A DNA stretch of 64,000 nt, from positions 57,396 through 121,395 of the forward strand of contig QANT01003053.1 of the NCBI GenBank assembly GCA_003254885.1. Direction: 5' to 3'. Made by a program: the position numbers and the translations under genes. The stretch is from Purshia tridentata. Its lineage: Eukaryota > Streptophyta > Magnoliopsida > Rosales > Rosaceae. This document shows positions 47,289-60,780 of this stretch, one piece after another; position 1 is the stretch's first letter, and each line of letters opens with the position of its first letter. Under the pieces are notes generated by a model. The model was not told the DNA's origin and searched no databases. It saw nothing but the letters and a program-made list of their open reading frames with translations.

Positions 47289-49938
47289 ATGCCTGTTCTC
47301 ACAGAGACCTCAACAACAGTGGCAGAGCACATCAAATGGAGAAGACCCAGAAGCCAATTCAGCCAGGCCATTGCAGAAACAGATCCAAATCCAGCCCCCT
47401 CCATTATCCAATCCACTCGCTGCAAATCCACCATTTCATCTCTCCTACTCTCCAGCTTCACCACCAGCACCAATGAAACCTTACCCACAAGCCTTAACAT
47501 CAAGAAAAAGACCAACTTTCCCACATCAACGTTCAGAGGCTTGGGCTGCACAGCCTCTGCCTCACAACAAGTCTCAGTGCCAGCAGTGATTCGGACCTCG
47601 GCTGATTGGCAAGGAAAGAAGGTGAGGAAGAAGAAGCAAAAGAAGGATAACACCACCAAGAGCAACACAAACAATAGCAAGAATGAATGCAAGGATAGCT
47701 ATAAGGACAAGACCCAGCACCAAGGAGTGGTGGATGGGCCTAGCTTTGGTCTAAATTCTGCAACTTGTATAGATTTTCAAGATGTTTGGTGCGGTCCTGG
47801 AATTGGGTTCTCAACAGAAACTGCTGGCTCTGTGGATTGTGTTGTGGCTAGGAGGAATGTCTCTGGTAGAGGCAAGATTGATGGGGATAAGATGAGCAGC
47901 CACAGGGAGGTACTAGTTTAGGTTTTTCCGTTAATATGTTTATTTTCTGGGTTTGAATGCTTTGAATTTCTGCCATTTCTTTGTGTGCTTTTAATGGTAA
48001 TTTTGAATTTTATGAGTGGGATTACAAATTTTCTTTGTTTTTGGGGAACATGGTGCTTTTGTTCCTGTTCATTTTTTGTGGCTACTTTGGTGCTTGATCA
48101 GGGTATGCTGCTGTTGCATGGATGGTGGTTGATCATTATTGTTGGTCAACTCAATTTTGTGGTTCTTTTGGTTGTTGGCTGAAGTTTCTGTTTCTCTCTA
48201 TTAACTCTGATGCATCAATTTTAGGATTATAGTTAAACCCATTTTCCTTTGTACTTCTTTATTGTAAATCTTCATTTATTTTCTTAATTTTGTGTGGTCA
48301 GAGCATTTTTGTTTGGTTCACTTCATTTGTTCCAAAAGTGGGTTTAAATTTAGCAGGACAGTAGCATTCATTTTACTTTTGATTTGATAATCAATATTCT
48401 GCAGCGCATTCTCATTTATACCTTGTAATTATTATTTTTCAAAATAATATTTTATGGTATGCTTTTGTTTGGTTTTATTATTTTTCTTGGGTATTTAAAA
48501 AGTTGCCTTGGGTTTCCGCTAATAAGGGCACGTATTAATTTGCATAGTTACCAAAACAAAACGAATTCTTGGTTGAACGACTCATTATCTCCCACGGTTA
48601 TACCCCACACAAAACAGCCTATATAATCTGCTTGTGTAACGTTTCTCAGCGGGACACTCTATTTCCTTCTCTGTAAACATGTATATCCTTTCAATTTACA
48701 CTTGTCTTGTTTAGTTTTGAACATTGAATATATGATATTGAACAGAGTATGAACAAGTTGTACATCTTCTTGCTTAGTGTGCACACCCTTATTCCATGTT
48801 GGGGTTGTTTTTAACTGTGACTAACTTGGTTCGTTAATCAATCTTGTTGGCAGCGTTCCTGTTTGTCAAGGCGAACTGTGAGCCCGGAAACTATCTCTTT
48901 TCTGGATTCTGACCCTGATTTTGTCACGAGCCGCCCTGGATCAGAGGTGTTTGGAAATAGGTGTTATCGCCATGTTCGGCATCCAAGCCCTGAAGGCCTT
49001 GCAGAGGTATTTTATTCTATGTGTCCTCTTATGTACCTTCACTGTGAATGTCAAACTTACTCTTACTTTATCTCATCCTATCACTTGGTTTGGCACTACA
49101 AGTTGTTTTTAATAACCATTATTCAGTATAAGGTCTCTGTTTTCCTGGTTTTGGTTTGACAAGCCATCTATTCAACTATTGCAGCATTCATGGCTGAGGG
49201 ATATTCTATTTATATGTTTATATATTGTTGTTTCTGTGAACGTATTAACTAACTGGATTTTGTGAATTTTGTTGAAGAACATCAGATTTAAATTCAGTAA
49301 GTTTGACACACTGTTGGTTGCAGATAATGATGTTTCAGAGTAGTCTTTTGATGGGTGGAAGATCAGACATGCTCGATAGATTTAGGGACTGGAGACTTGA
49401 TGTGGATAGCATGTCATACGAGGTTACTTTTCATAAACTAAATCTTTGTTTTGTTTTCCCTTTTCAATTGTAATTATGTTTTGTGGTTACTTAAATTTGG
49501 TTATGTATTTGTTTGCGTATCAACATATTTTCACAGTTTCTTGTTTTGGTGTGGAAAACAGGAACTGCTCGACCTAGGCGATAGAATTGGTTATGTGAGC
49601 ACTGGATTGAAAGAAGATGAGATCAGCTGCTGCCTTCGAAAGATTAAGCTTTCGATGTTGAATGATCTGTCACCACATTCATCTGGACAAGTTGATAGGA
49701 AGTGCATCATTTGTCAGGTGAGCTTTTGATATTTTTTACTTAGAATATTTTACATTTTTTGGATCATTATTTTATTAACTGTTAAATTGTTCAACGCTCA
49801 TAGGAGGAATATGAAGCAGATGATGAGATGGGCAAGCTGCATTGTGGACACAGCTTTCACTTACAATGTATAAAACAGTGGCTTGCACACAAAAATACTT
49901 GCCCTTTTTGTAAGGTTGAAGCGGTAGCTAGATGCTAG
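47289..49938 (+). CDS. RING-H2 E3 ubiquitin ligase (387 aa)
   Basis: Five exons: 47289-47909, 48854-49006, 49324-49422, 49562-49717, 49804-49938; the phases close. I start at the ATG at 47289 (ACCATGCCTGTTC), after a pyrimidine-rich leader; an upstream in-frame ATG at 47124 adds a Ser/Asn-rich stretch that does not look like protein. The N-terminal half is low complexity with a basic Lys/Gln/Asn tract (KKVRKKKQKKDN), and the middle has the motif DMLDRFRDWRLDVDSMSYEELL. The C-terminal RING-H2 is complete: C339, C342, C357, H359, H362, C365, C376, C379, with W369 for E2 contact. The DVDSMSYEELLxLGDRIG region before the RING is shared with MBR1/2-type plant ligases. Substrates unknown. Converges on the alpha/beta hydrolase gene. 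Confidence 0.9.
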
Positions 49939-51482
49939 GACTGGTGAACACTTCGTATCCCTTTCTGTTCTGGCATTTATGGTCACGCTATCCCTTCATG
50001 TATAGATTTGTTCTCCTTCAATACATGAGCAAGCATTCATTCTTTTGGTTTGAAGCTGCAACTCTGTTTTCTTATTTTGAAGTCTTGATCTTCTTTGAAA
50101 TCTGGCATTTCCATGTTATGGAATTGGATAGTGATAATTATAATCTCTACAAACAATTCATATAATTGTACTGGTCATGTGGTTTCTCCTGCCTTTTACA
50201 AATTTATGGGTGCTTGAAATGAAATTGAATGGCTTGCAATTTAGCCAACAATTTTTTTGTTTATAAGATTTGTAGGCGAAATGTGTGGTAAACCAAATCT
50301 CAAAACAGAGATGATGCAAATGTCTATCAATGCTAGTGTAGTCTCAGATGAATCGTGAAAACTTTGTGTGATGAATTACGATTCTGGTGTGCATTGTAAA
50401 CCTACTAATCCTTGCATCATCTTTAGAAGATGAGTTCAACATGAAGATAATACCAAGATTATTATTAACTTCATTTTATCTTTGCAAATCCGTTTTGGAT
50501 TTATCATGCATGAGATTGATTTTAACTTTGCTACAAATTGAGCTGCAATATAAATTTGTAAGCCAGCTATAATAAATTAATAAGCAGGAGAGAGATATAC
50601 TCCTAGGATGGGAGACGATGCTTGTGATTAAAATCATGTTTGGAACCTTTTAATAAAAAAATAGCAGAGCATGCTTCACTTCCCTTATATAGTGAGGAGG
50701 AAGAGGCAGTATGATATTTTCCATCAATCAGGACCGTTGATTTAGAAATTAAAACTATTTGAATAAGATTTGCAAGGGAGTATATGATATATCTGGCATT
50801 TTGTGCTTACGTTGTAGCTGCAATGATGAACGTGTTAGCTTTCTTTCATGCCTGTTTACTCGTTCTATGTTTATTTCCTTTATATGTTTAAAATCATTTT
50901 TAGGGTACGATAAGTAATAAAAACTTGACATTCAGGGATTTGAGAATTCATCCCTTGGCTTTAATACTTGAACGCAACAAATGTATTTGGTCCAGCCAGC
51001 TCAAATCTGCAATGTGAAGGGTGTTGAAAGATGACAAATTTTTGAGCTTTTTATCAGATAATGTTATTGTAATCGGAGTTTTGAGGCTTTTTATCTTAAA
51101 AAGTTCTCTTTTCCAAAGGCAAAAATAAAATAGAAAGTATGCGTGGTGGGGATAAATAAATCTTAAAAACGAAATTGCAACCATTCCCACTTCCCAGTTC
51201 CAACATTTACTCGTAATTACATCATAAAAATAAAACATGAACATTTTAAAAGTTCTAATTCTAGTCCTCTTTTGTCATATACTTAATTTCCTTTACAACT
51301 ATGTGCAAAATGGAACACCATACAACATACTTGTGTAGGCGAAGGCCTTTGTATGCATTACCTCTCATGCCATTGCATATTTGGCCATGATTTCGACCTT
51401 TTGGGGGATTCTTCGTCTGGTTGCCTTCTTTAAGAACAAAACAAATGGCTTAAAGGTCGAAGACCTTCGGATCGCAAAGAAA
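49939..51482. other. 3' flanks between converging RING and hydrolase genes
   Basis: No exon seen. Open frames at 50387 and 50948 lack family features. Confidence 0.45.
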
Positions 51483-54400
51483 TCAAGTCGTGTCATGGCT
51501 ATTGAGAAACTCAATAATGTGTGGATATACTGTATCTGCTGCCTGCATTAAAACAAACAGGAAAAGGTCGGTTAATTAACACACAATAGTACATTAACTG
51601 AACAAATTGGTATGGTCTTTTGACATAGAATATATTATCCAATTCCAATGAAATCATAGCAAAAAGAAACATATGACCGTACCAAACGACCTCCCACTAA
51701 ATCGTAATGAGCATAATGAGGACCACCAGGTTCTCCGAGGACTTTGAAGGTAACCAATTGCTCAGGAATGGTCTTCACTGTTTCTACTCCATGTGTATCA
51801 TGCACATAGATAGAAGGGAGAAACAAAAAAAGAGGAGGAAATTAGTTTAAATGATAGATCATAGAGCTTCTTAAAGACATCAGGCTCAAATGAATTAACA
51901 TTCTACCATAAACTGCTTCAGGGGGGCATATTAGGTCTTGATCTCCTCCAAGGGCTAAGATAGGGACATTGCTTTTACATAGATGATCCTTGTAAAAGAA
52001 AGTTCCACTTCTGTCACATAAACCACCCTTCCGGAAGGCTGTTGCTAGCTGCAAGAGAAGCTTAGCAGGCACAGTGCCTGCAGTTTATGATCAGATTCAC
52101 ATTTACATATTATCCCAAATTATGGGAATGTAAGAGTAGAACATCATTGCGAAAAGTTCCAAAGAGAGATTAATTAGTAGTTTTGACATTAAGCTAAAAG
52201 AGAATTTCCGATGGCATACAGCAGCTCATAGATTGGGCAAAAGAAAAGACCATTCAAAAAGTGAATATACATACAAGGCAAAGTTGAAACAATTCTGTAC
52301 TTACAAAAGTTGTTTAAAACAAGCTTTTCGTACAACTCTGGATGCATCATGTCTTGAGCAGAAACTTGAGGTTTGAACCAAGACAAAACCGGAGTATGAG
52401 CTGCAAGATGATGTACAGCGGCAACCAAAGCGCCGAATGGAACAGGAACATTTAGAACTTGTGCAGGGTCTGCCTGAGCACCACAGTGAGATAAAGCCTC
52501 ATCAGATTTTTGTTCTGCAAGCATATAGTTATCATAGTGAATAGTAAATATATTTTCAAAGAACGTAATCCTTCATATAACTTACCAGAGGTAAAAACAA
52601 CCTAAGTGACGATCTTGAAGGTGTGTAGTCAAGTGATGACCCCAAAGTAGCAACTGATGCCAGCCCAGAATCTCGTCCTTGAAAAGCTAAAAAGATTGTA
52701 ATTTTAGCATACAAAAGTAAAATTGTAAAAGAAATTACATACCACCAAAACCAGTCTTACTGTTACTAATACTACTTGTTTCATTCAAAACCTAAAGAAT
52801 AATATCAGTCAATGGCCTTTGGCCTGGTGGTGCCCCTTATAACGAGTGGACGGTGAGATTAGGTGTTCAATCCCCAAGTTCATCTACTGAAACTATATGG
52901 ACCCTATTTACATGCACAATAAATCGGCTTTCTGATGCCGTTTATTTTCTGAGGTTCCACCTTTCAATAATCTTCTAAATTTCAGGAGTGCAATAAACAA
53001 TAAACTGAATGATAGTGACAAATACTACATAAACAATAGTAAAAAGTTGTGCCAAACTTGTAAGTGAAATTAAAAAGTTGGAGTCAGTTAAATATGAAAA
53101 GTTTAGCTTGGCAACTTACAGCACTGTGAGAGCAATGCATATAGCAAGATACCCCCCATTGAGTGACCAATTGCAAGGAGCTTTCCGTCCTTTGGTTTGC
53201 ATTGATTTCTTACATACTCCATCTAAGATGACATAACTGAAGCTTGAGATAATCATTCTATCAAAGTATCAACAACTCTTGCCATCACACACACAAGCAC
53301 ACATGCATACACACACCATCAGTGATTCGAAATGGGATTGCTATTGAGAAAATTATATTGTCCTCAATAATACACCATAAAATGTCAATTATGAAGTCAA
53401 GTATATTAAAGGAATGTCACCTCACCGCAACAGGCAAATCCTCTTCCAAATAGTGATCAAAGTCCCAATCAAGCTTTACAATTAGGTTAAGTTGTTTCTG
53501 GAAATCTTCTAATGTAGTAGAAAAACGCTCTTGGAAGTCTGCAAACCTTGTGGGAACTGCACGTTGACCTTCTTCAATGATATTTGAAAGCTTTTGACTT
53601 AACTCCTTCATTTGGCTAGCAATAGCAGACATTTCCCTGGCTTCTAACAAACCTGCAAATTCACCGAATTCGAATTAAAGCATACAGACAGACCAAAAAA
53701 GAAAAGAATTAAAGCATACAGATAAATGAGCATAGACTTAAGAGTTTCATTGTTTGATCAGAAGCATCACTTCCTCAATCAACCTTCATTTACAAAGCTT
53801 GATAATCTCTCACGTAAATGCATAAAAGTTTCCAATTAAGTTTGTGACTAATATTAATTCATCCAATTTAGACACCATACATGTCCTTTTCAGAGAAATT
53901 TCTGGAATTACCAAAAGCGCCACCATTATTAACTGAAGAATTTGTCTGCTTGGACATGGCATTGGGAGGCTGCTTCACTTCCCCTAAGTCCATTCCATGT
54001 GTGCTCAACCCAGCACCCCTGACTTCAAGAATCCATGTATCGTATCCTTGGGCAGACATGTAGCGTGCAAACGAGGACTAAAAAACAAAACAGTCACATG
54101 CATTATCAATAGCCTTACATATTATATAGGAACTGAGGAATGCTAAAAACGCACATACAGACATAGAAGGTTTGAATGACATATATTATGACAAACATGA
54201 AGTTTGAAATGTATGGCAATGCCAAAAAGGATGCTTAGAATTCCCCGTTGAAGTATTCAACTTTTGGTTTTCAATTTTCAAAAAAAGTAAGTTCATAATT
54301 TAAGAAACATACATACATAGAGGTTATATTTTATATAACTTGTATGTATGTATATGCATATATGATACATGTGTTGCAGAGCAGAATAACGATAAGAATG

Positions 54401-54870
54401 GCGACAAATTCACCTCAGGAGAGAGATCGTATCCAATAGCATTTGTGGCGAGGCCTGACAACAGCAACAGAGGATGATTCCTCGGCTTCACCTGCACATC
54501 AATCACCATTATTACCCTAAAATTGACATACATACATGTACAGAGAGAGAGAGAGAGAAAAAAAACAGACCTTCGGAGAGGGAAGGTAGCGCCAGAGAGC
54601 GAGGGTCCAATCGGAGTTGGGAACGGAGACGTAGTGAAGTTCATCGGCCGTACAAATAGACCAGCGCGGGTCTTTCTTTCTGTTTTCGAAATCCAAAGCC
54701 AAAGCCAGGCCATTTGAGGCTGAGGGTGGCGGGCTCCGACGAGCACAGGAGATCCGAGACAGTTGGGACTTCGGGTCGGACCATCTACTTGGGCTGAAAT
54801 AGCAACGGTCACTACCAGACGCGGTCAGGGAACGAAGATGAAGATCTGAGTGCGAAATGAGAAAAGGCAT
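51483..54870 (-). CDS. Alpha/beta hydrolase of the plant UCP031088 type (503 aa)
   Basis: Ten exons, in transcript order: 54870-54571, 54491-54414, 54077-53876, 53652-53426, 53222-53120, 52686-52586, 52473-52305, 52077-51907, 51783-51683, 51542-51483; the phases close. The Arg/Ser-rich N-terminus (about 50 residues) could be a plastid transit peptide. The lid is long and helical (GLLEAREMSAIASQMKELSQ to FDHYLEEDLPVA). The nucleophile elbow is GHSMGG with Ser290. The acid is likely D439 or D441 (GGDQDLICPP) and the base His473 or His476 (PHYAHYDL). These make a serine hydrolase likely, but the substrate is unknown. The family, known from Arabidopsis At1g73750 and At1g15060, is described only as conserved and uncharacterised. 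Next to a MurG homologue here as, from memory, in Arabidopsis. Exons 8/9 have two nearby acceptors; I chose the one that keeps ETVK. Confidence 0.88.
54541..54557 (+). repeat. GA microsatellite in hydrolase intron 1
   Basis: (GA)n just before the exon 1 donor of the hydrolase gene, read as CT on the transcribed strand. Confidence 0.8.
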
Positions 54871-55797
54871 TCGCTTATTGCTTTTTGTTTTTGAATTTCT
54901 GGTGCTTTATGGATGTGCTTAGAGGATGCTTGGTATTTGGTTTAGCGGGAGAGATATGAAAAAGTTAATACTAATAAGGTTGCACAAGAAGAGCATAAAG
55001 TAATGATTTTCACATAATTTATTTATTTATTATTTCAGTAGTTTGGTTAGTTTATTAATTTTATACAAAAGAGGTCAATAAAATTCTAATCTTAGATTAC
55101 AGAGTTTACGTTGAAGATTGGGATGCCAGGTTGGATTCCTGGGGGGCTGTTGACTAGTATTGTATTGTATTGATATTGGACCACCCACCAAACGAAAATG
55201 TCACCAACCAAAGAATCAAAGATGGCTTATTAGGCAACTGCATCTTCTAGGGAATGTTTTTCAACTGCTTTTGCAAAGATTTCTACAAAGATTCCTACGA
55301 AAAGGTAGTGGTGAGTAAAATAATTTTTGCCAAAATAGGTAATCATACATACATTCTCAAATGGAGTACGTTTTTTATTGCCGCAAAGATAGTATTTTCT
55401 CCTTCGTGGAGATGTAACTTCTCTATTTGGCAAATTTATTATTTGTTATATATCAGAACACATACTACACAGTAGTAGATAATCGACGGCCAAATATCAG
55501 TTACAGCATACAGAGAACGAACTATGAATGGTTACAACCATCGAATCAATCACTTTTGTATTCAGACAATAAAATGGGGTGCCAAAGCATTCATGTAAAG
55601 CTACAAGTGAAAACAACTCTAGGAACCTAATCTACCTACATTCATGGACAATTTTGTGGCCTCAACTTCTATGAAACACTCAAGCTTTCTGTAGATAAAA
55701 AAATAACTAATTTTGGTGGACTGCCATTTAAAAAGGCCAACAACCTTGGAAGCAAACCAGTCTATTGTCAAGCATAAAATATAAACCCACTTTAAGT
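54871..55797. other. Intergenic DNA
   Basis: Promoter side of the hydrolase gene and 3' flank of the MurG gene. No exon seen. Confidence 0.45.
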
Positions 55798-58700
55798 CTA
55801 CTTCTTCTTTGTTGTTGATAAGTTGACTAGAGAAACAACGTGCTGTGCAATCTCTGCAGAGGCATTGGAATTTGCAGTTTTCAGAGCCCTCTCAGACAAT
55901 TCTGCCATCTTACTCTCATCCCCTATAAAAAAAGAATAGTTTAGGATATCTCACCTCTGAACTCAAATTCGATCCATCTCACTTTCCACAACACAATGAC
56001 ATTACTCATTAATAACAAATAGAATCTATCATTTCTTGTAGACTTTTCACTATAATTGGTGAACTACATGCATCTTTTCTGGCCATACACAACCCTACTG
56101 CTGCAGTACAAAATTCAGAAAAAATATATCAGTTTTTAATTCATACAAGTATGATCTGATGCATCCATAATTCCAGTGTCGGATTGTTCGTTTGACCTAC
56201 CTACTTCCTTTCCCTCCTCCTATATCTTATTTCTTTAATTTTCAGTGCAGATATATGATTTCAACCAAGAGTGATTAAGTGGAGCAAAAAGCATTTGAAA
56301 CATTGTCAGAAATATCAATTATGATCCCATAGGACTGATAATACTTCCAAAATTTCTTTACAATTTTAGTGTAAGAAGTGTTTCAAAGTTCTGAAACTTG
56401 ATAGGAAAACTTCAAGTTAATTAACTTGGTTCATCGAATCACTTAAGGCTTAGCAAGCAGTGTCTGATCAGTTATTATACATAGCATTTCATGATATTTG
56501 CATATTATACAACATCTTACATTCTTAATAAATATGAACATGAATAGGGAATTGCTAGGTCATCAGAGAAGATTCCAAACACCACAAGTTAGTTTAAAAA
56601 GAAATCAGTGCACAAAGTTTGACTATAACCTTACATTCTTCTTACATGTAAACCCTATCATATCTCCGCAGACCCATGTTTCCAGGATTCTAAGCTCCTT
56701 ACTATCAGTACAATGCAAACCATATGATCCCTGATTTCCAGACCAACAGAAACCACCACTCTCGGAAAGAGAATAAACGTACCTAGTATCTCTTCAATTG
56801 CATTTCCAAGGGTTGTTGAATCAAGTTCATCTTCAGTTATAACCTTTGCACCTGCTAAGTCTGCCATTAAAGAAGCATTTTTGAATTGATGACCTTCAGC
56901 AACATTTGGTGATGGTATCTACAAAGTCAAAAAGTCGTTATGAATTTTCCCCTCAAGAAATACAGCCAAAATAGTTATGTATATTAAGAACATGCTCAAA
57001 ACCGGTAAGATAATTGGAATGTTACTTTCACATGCAGGGTAATCTCATACAACACGAAAAAAGAAAGAAACAATGATGGTGAATTTGATCATATATCACA
57101 GTAGGTAAGAAAGTCAAGCAAATCAAACAATAAATGTCATGCATAAGCTTTATAATAGAACTTACAAATTGAAATTACCAGAATGGAAGGTTTCCCAGTT
57201 GCCAAGATCTCATAGCAAGTCATTGCACCAGCTCTAGAAACAATAAGGTCTGCAGCTGCATATGCCAAATCCATTGAATGCATGAACCTTCATTATACAG
57301 AGTATATCAGCTTCAAGGAATAGATGGACACGTACAGTATGATCAAATGTGGAAGATAAACTGAGTCCACTATCTCTGAGCCCCATTAATTATAACCAAA
57401 TAACAACAAAATTGGACAATGTGCTAACCCCTATTGAAGTTCAACCTTAAAAGGACTAAGAAAAGTTATTAGCAAGATTCTGGAATATGAATGTCACATA
57501 AACCAACCATTATTAGCTAAAACACTTTCTTAAGTTTGTTATGAGCTATATTATAGGAATTTCTTCCCGATCTTACCAAAATTATATCTCTAATTGTTTG
57601 AAATGTGAATAATATTTTAAACTTTGGCCTTTCATGAGTATCCCATTTGAATTATAAAAAAATGGATACAGAAGTTTGCCGTCATTTTGCATTTTAGTTA
57701 TCAAGAGGGGTGCAGTCAATTTGGATTTTAATGGATTTTGATAAATTCCAAATGAATTATAAATTTCTACGGATTTCATGAATTCTATAGAGTTTTATGG
57801 AATTCCATAGAATCTATCAAAATTCAAGGGGAATAAGTTGAAATTCTTGTTGCTTTTGTTTTATATTTAAAATTCATCAAAATCCATCAAAATCTATCAC
57901 TTAAATGAAATCCATTAAAATCCATAAGTGATTGAATACATCTAAATTTTAATAGAATTCTAAAAATTCTGAATTGAATACATCTAGATTTCTATAGAAT
58001 CTTTAAAATTCTAAATTGAATACACCTAAATTTCTTATGGATTTTTAAATTCTTTTAACCCACCAAAGAGAACAGAATAGCAGAGCACTTACGGCGTCAA
58101 AAGCAAACGTGGATGATTCTTAACAAGACTTTCCATCTCAATATGGGCCTCCACCCCAGTTTGCCATATAATAAACAAGTTTTCCTTCTCCAACAGCATC
58201 TGATAATACAAATTCAGCAGAGCAATGTTAATAGCATTCGCACCTAAAGACCCTCCAAGAACCAAAAGAACCTGAGCCTTCTCCAACTCCCCAATCTTGC
58301 TAGAATTCGGAAAGAAACGCGCCCTTGCCACGGCCTTAGACACATGCTTCTTCAAAGACGACCTCACCGGATTCCCACAAACCACACAATTACAATGTGA
58401 GGGGAAACAATCAATGGAGGAATTGAAAGCCACAAACACAATATCAGCGAAAAATGAGAGAACCCAATTGGCTAATCCCGGTACAGCGTTCTGTTCTTGG
58501 ATTACAAGCTTGGCCCCTTTTACCTTGGCCGCCAAGCATATAGGAACCGACACATACCCACCAGTACCGAAAACAATTTGGGGGTTGAAATCACGCAATT
58601 TTTTGTAACTGTGAATGGTGGACCTGATCAAATAGTAGGGAAGGAGCAGGTTTTTGAGGGATAGGATTGGGCGGTGCAGTTTGGCTGGGGGTACGGTGTC

Positions 58701-58983
58701 GAAGTCGTAGCCGGCGGAGGGGATTGCGGTGCTTTCCATGCTATTGGGTGTGCCTAGAAAGAGGATTTCGGTGGTAGGGTTGGTGATTTTGAGCTCGTCG
58801 GCTATGGCGACGGCTGGGTATATGTGGCCCCCGGTGCCGCCTGCGGCGAAGACCACGATGAAGTTGTCGACGGCGGCGTTTTTGGGTGTGAGAATTTGGT
58901 CATTGGATTGCTTTATCGACAGACAGGAGGTGATCTTGAAGGTCCTGCAATGAAAACAGAGAGACAGAGTTAGTGTGTCTATA

Positions 58984-59039
<56 letters not shown>

Positions 59040-59161
59040 GGAGAGAGTTGGAGGGACTTTACTTACCTGTGTTTTGTTAAGGGGGTGAGGCGGAGTGGAA
59101 AAGTTGGGAGCTTGGGAGGGAGGGAGAGGTGACAGAAGGTGGTGGTGGTGGTGGTGGCCAT
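55798..59161 (-). CDS. MurG: Plant MurG homologue (UDP-GlcNAc transferase fold), 438 aa
   Basis: Five exons, in transcript order: 59161-59067, 58944-58093, 57287-57179, 56918-56783, 55922-55798; the phases close. I choose the ATG at 59161 because it opens a plastid-type transit peptide (Thr/Leu/Pro-rich, no acidic residue). An upstream in-frame ATG at 59374 is possible but reads like leader. Bacterial MurG moves GlcNAc from UDP-GlcNAc to lipid I in murein synthesis. All landmarks are present: GGTGGH (67-72), [34 protein letters not shown], then [12 protein letters not shown] and EGHQFKNA. Mosses need such plastid murein genes for plastid division; in seed plants the role is uncertain because other Mur genes are often absent. 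Intron 1 is almost all microsatellite, and intron 2 holds a MITE-like repeat. Confidence 0.92.
57706..58026. mobile_element. MITE-like repeat in MurG intron 2
   Basis: The left end GGGGTGCAGTCAATTTGGATTTTA is inverted at the right as ...AAAATTCTAAATTGAATACACCT, the pattern of a family of plant MITEs ending GGGTGTATTCAATTT. Two further copies of TTGAATACATCTA occur near 57932 and 57977, so the right side is internally repeated. The middle is built from words like AATCCATCAAAATC. Target duplication not resolved. Confidence 0.55.
58986..59047 (+). repeat. Compound (GT)n(GA)n microsatellite filling MurG intron 1
   Basis: About 18 GT units followed by about 10 GA units within an intron of only 122 bases (58945-59066). 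On the transcribed strand it reads CT then CA, a pyrimidine-rich tract directly after the donor. Confidence 0.9.
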
Positions 59162-60780
59162 TAAAGGTGAGGTCTTTGAAGGTTCTGGGGGTGCATTGGT
59201 GAATGGTGGTGCGGGTTGCAGAGAGTTGAGAGTGGTCTGAGACTGATGTTCAGAGGGGTTGAGTGGGTTTAAGAAAATGGGAGCTGAGAATGACAAATTG
59301 AGTTTGAGCTGCACATCTTGACTCGAGTACTTGACAGAAACAGGACACCGGTGGGTGCTTTTATTGGTTTTCAAAGCGTGCTGATTTGGATTCAGACGCG
59401 GTCACACACCCACCTATTTTTCATTTTTGGGTATCTATGCTTTACTGGCAACATTTTGTTTTATTTTATTTTTATCTAATTGTCATTATCGTTGAACACT
59501 AAATGGTTCAATGAAAATGAATCAACAGAAACCCCCAAGAAAAAAAAAAGGGGGCAAAAACAAAAATATAACTTTGTTGCTTGAATTTTTTCTTGCATGT
59601 TTGAACCATATGTAAAGGTAAACTAGAAATAATAAATTGACTATTAACAGTTATCTAAGAATGAAAAACCGAAGATAAAAATAAGAAAAATGCTACAAAT
59701 GCAATATTAACATCCTTTGCATACCATCCACAAAACGTGCAAATAATTGAGGTTGTAAAACCTTTCCACATTATTGCATATTAATCAGTCGTGGCCAAGC
59801 ATATAGCATGCTTATTATTACTTTACATTCTCCTTTTTTTTTTGGTATCCACCTCTCATCCACATATTCATCCTCGTTATTAAGGAGGTAGGAAATGTGT
59901 ACGGACCTAAACAAGGCTATTAACTTTTCTTCCTTTTTTCTTGTTCTCGGCTTCAAATCTTCAAGGCAGAAGACGACAATAATATATCAACTTTTTTTTT
60001 TTGGGGACTTATCGAGAGAGTCATTGAGATGCATCTGATTTTTAAGAATAACAAAAGAAAAGGTATCTTCTTAAGATATATATCATTTGGACATACATGT
60101 TAATAGATTCCCCACGATGCCTATAAAATATCTGAAATTTTTATGTTCTTTGCCAACGCCAGGCAACCTGCATCTGTATGCTTCAGTCCTGCAATGCCCT
60201 TCTCGAGAAAAATAATTGATTTTCATATTAGAAAAGGGCAAGATCAAGAAAACGTTTTCCTCCTTCTATACATAGAAATCTATATTAAATGGCATGCTTA
60301 TATATGATATTGGTCCAGTGACCATGTGACTTGGTCCGGTTTCATATATCCAGTACCTGTTCTACAATAACAGCTGTTAATTTTTATTTCTCCCCAAAAT
60401 GATCATTTTCTTTGCCAGGGCATTTCCATGACATTTTATTTTGTGGAAAATTTACAATTTTACATAGTAAAATCAGTGGAGAGAGAAGAAGTCCCTATTA
60501 CAAGTTGTAACAGACATGAAATCACTTTGCCACAGCTATAAGTCTTTATTCAATATGACTGACACAGATTGACATACAACATACAGCACTTCTCATATAA
60601 ATATGATCCAAAAGAAGACAGAAGAAGAAAATATATTCCCTTATTATAAATTATAAATCTTATGCATATGAGCAAAGTCTATAATATAATCATCAATTAA
60701 AGAAGAAATCGAAAATATAAAAAGTAAGGTAAAACATCCAACTTTAACTTTATCCCACCCCAACAATTTTAATTTCTTGC
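59162..60780. other. Intergenic DNA
   Basis: Promoter region of MurG on the left and 3' flank of the PB1 gene on the right. No supportable gene. Confidence 0.45.

Noticed and set aside
52474-52524. Longer exon 7 of the hydrolase starting before the GCA-GAC codons
   Set aside because: It would break the phase with exon 6; the acceptor before GCAGACCCT restores both phase and family sequence.
59162-59374. Earlier in-frame ATG for MurG
   Set aside because: The ATG at 59161 opens a typical transit peptide; the extra 71 residues look like untranslated leader, though I cannot exclude them.
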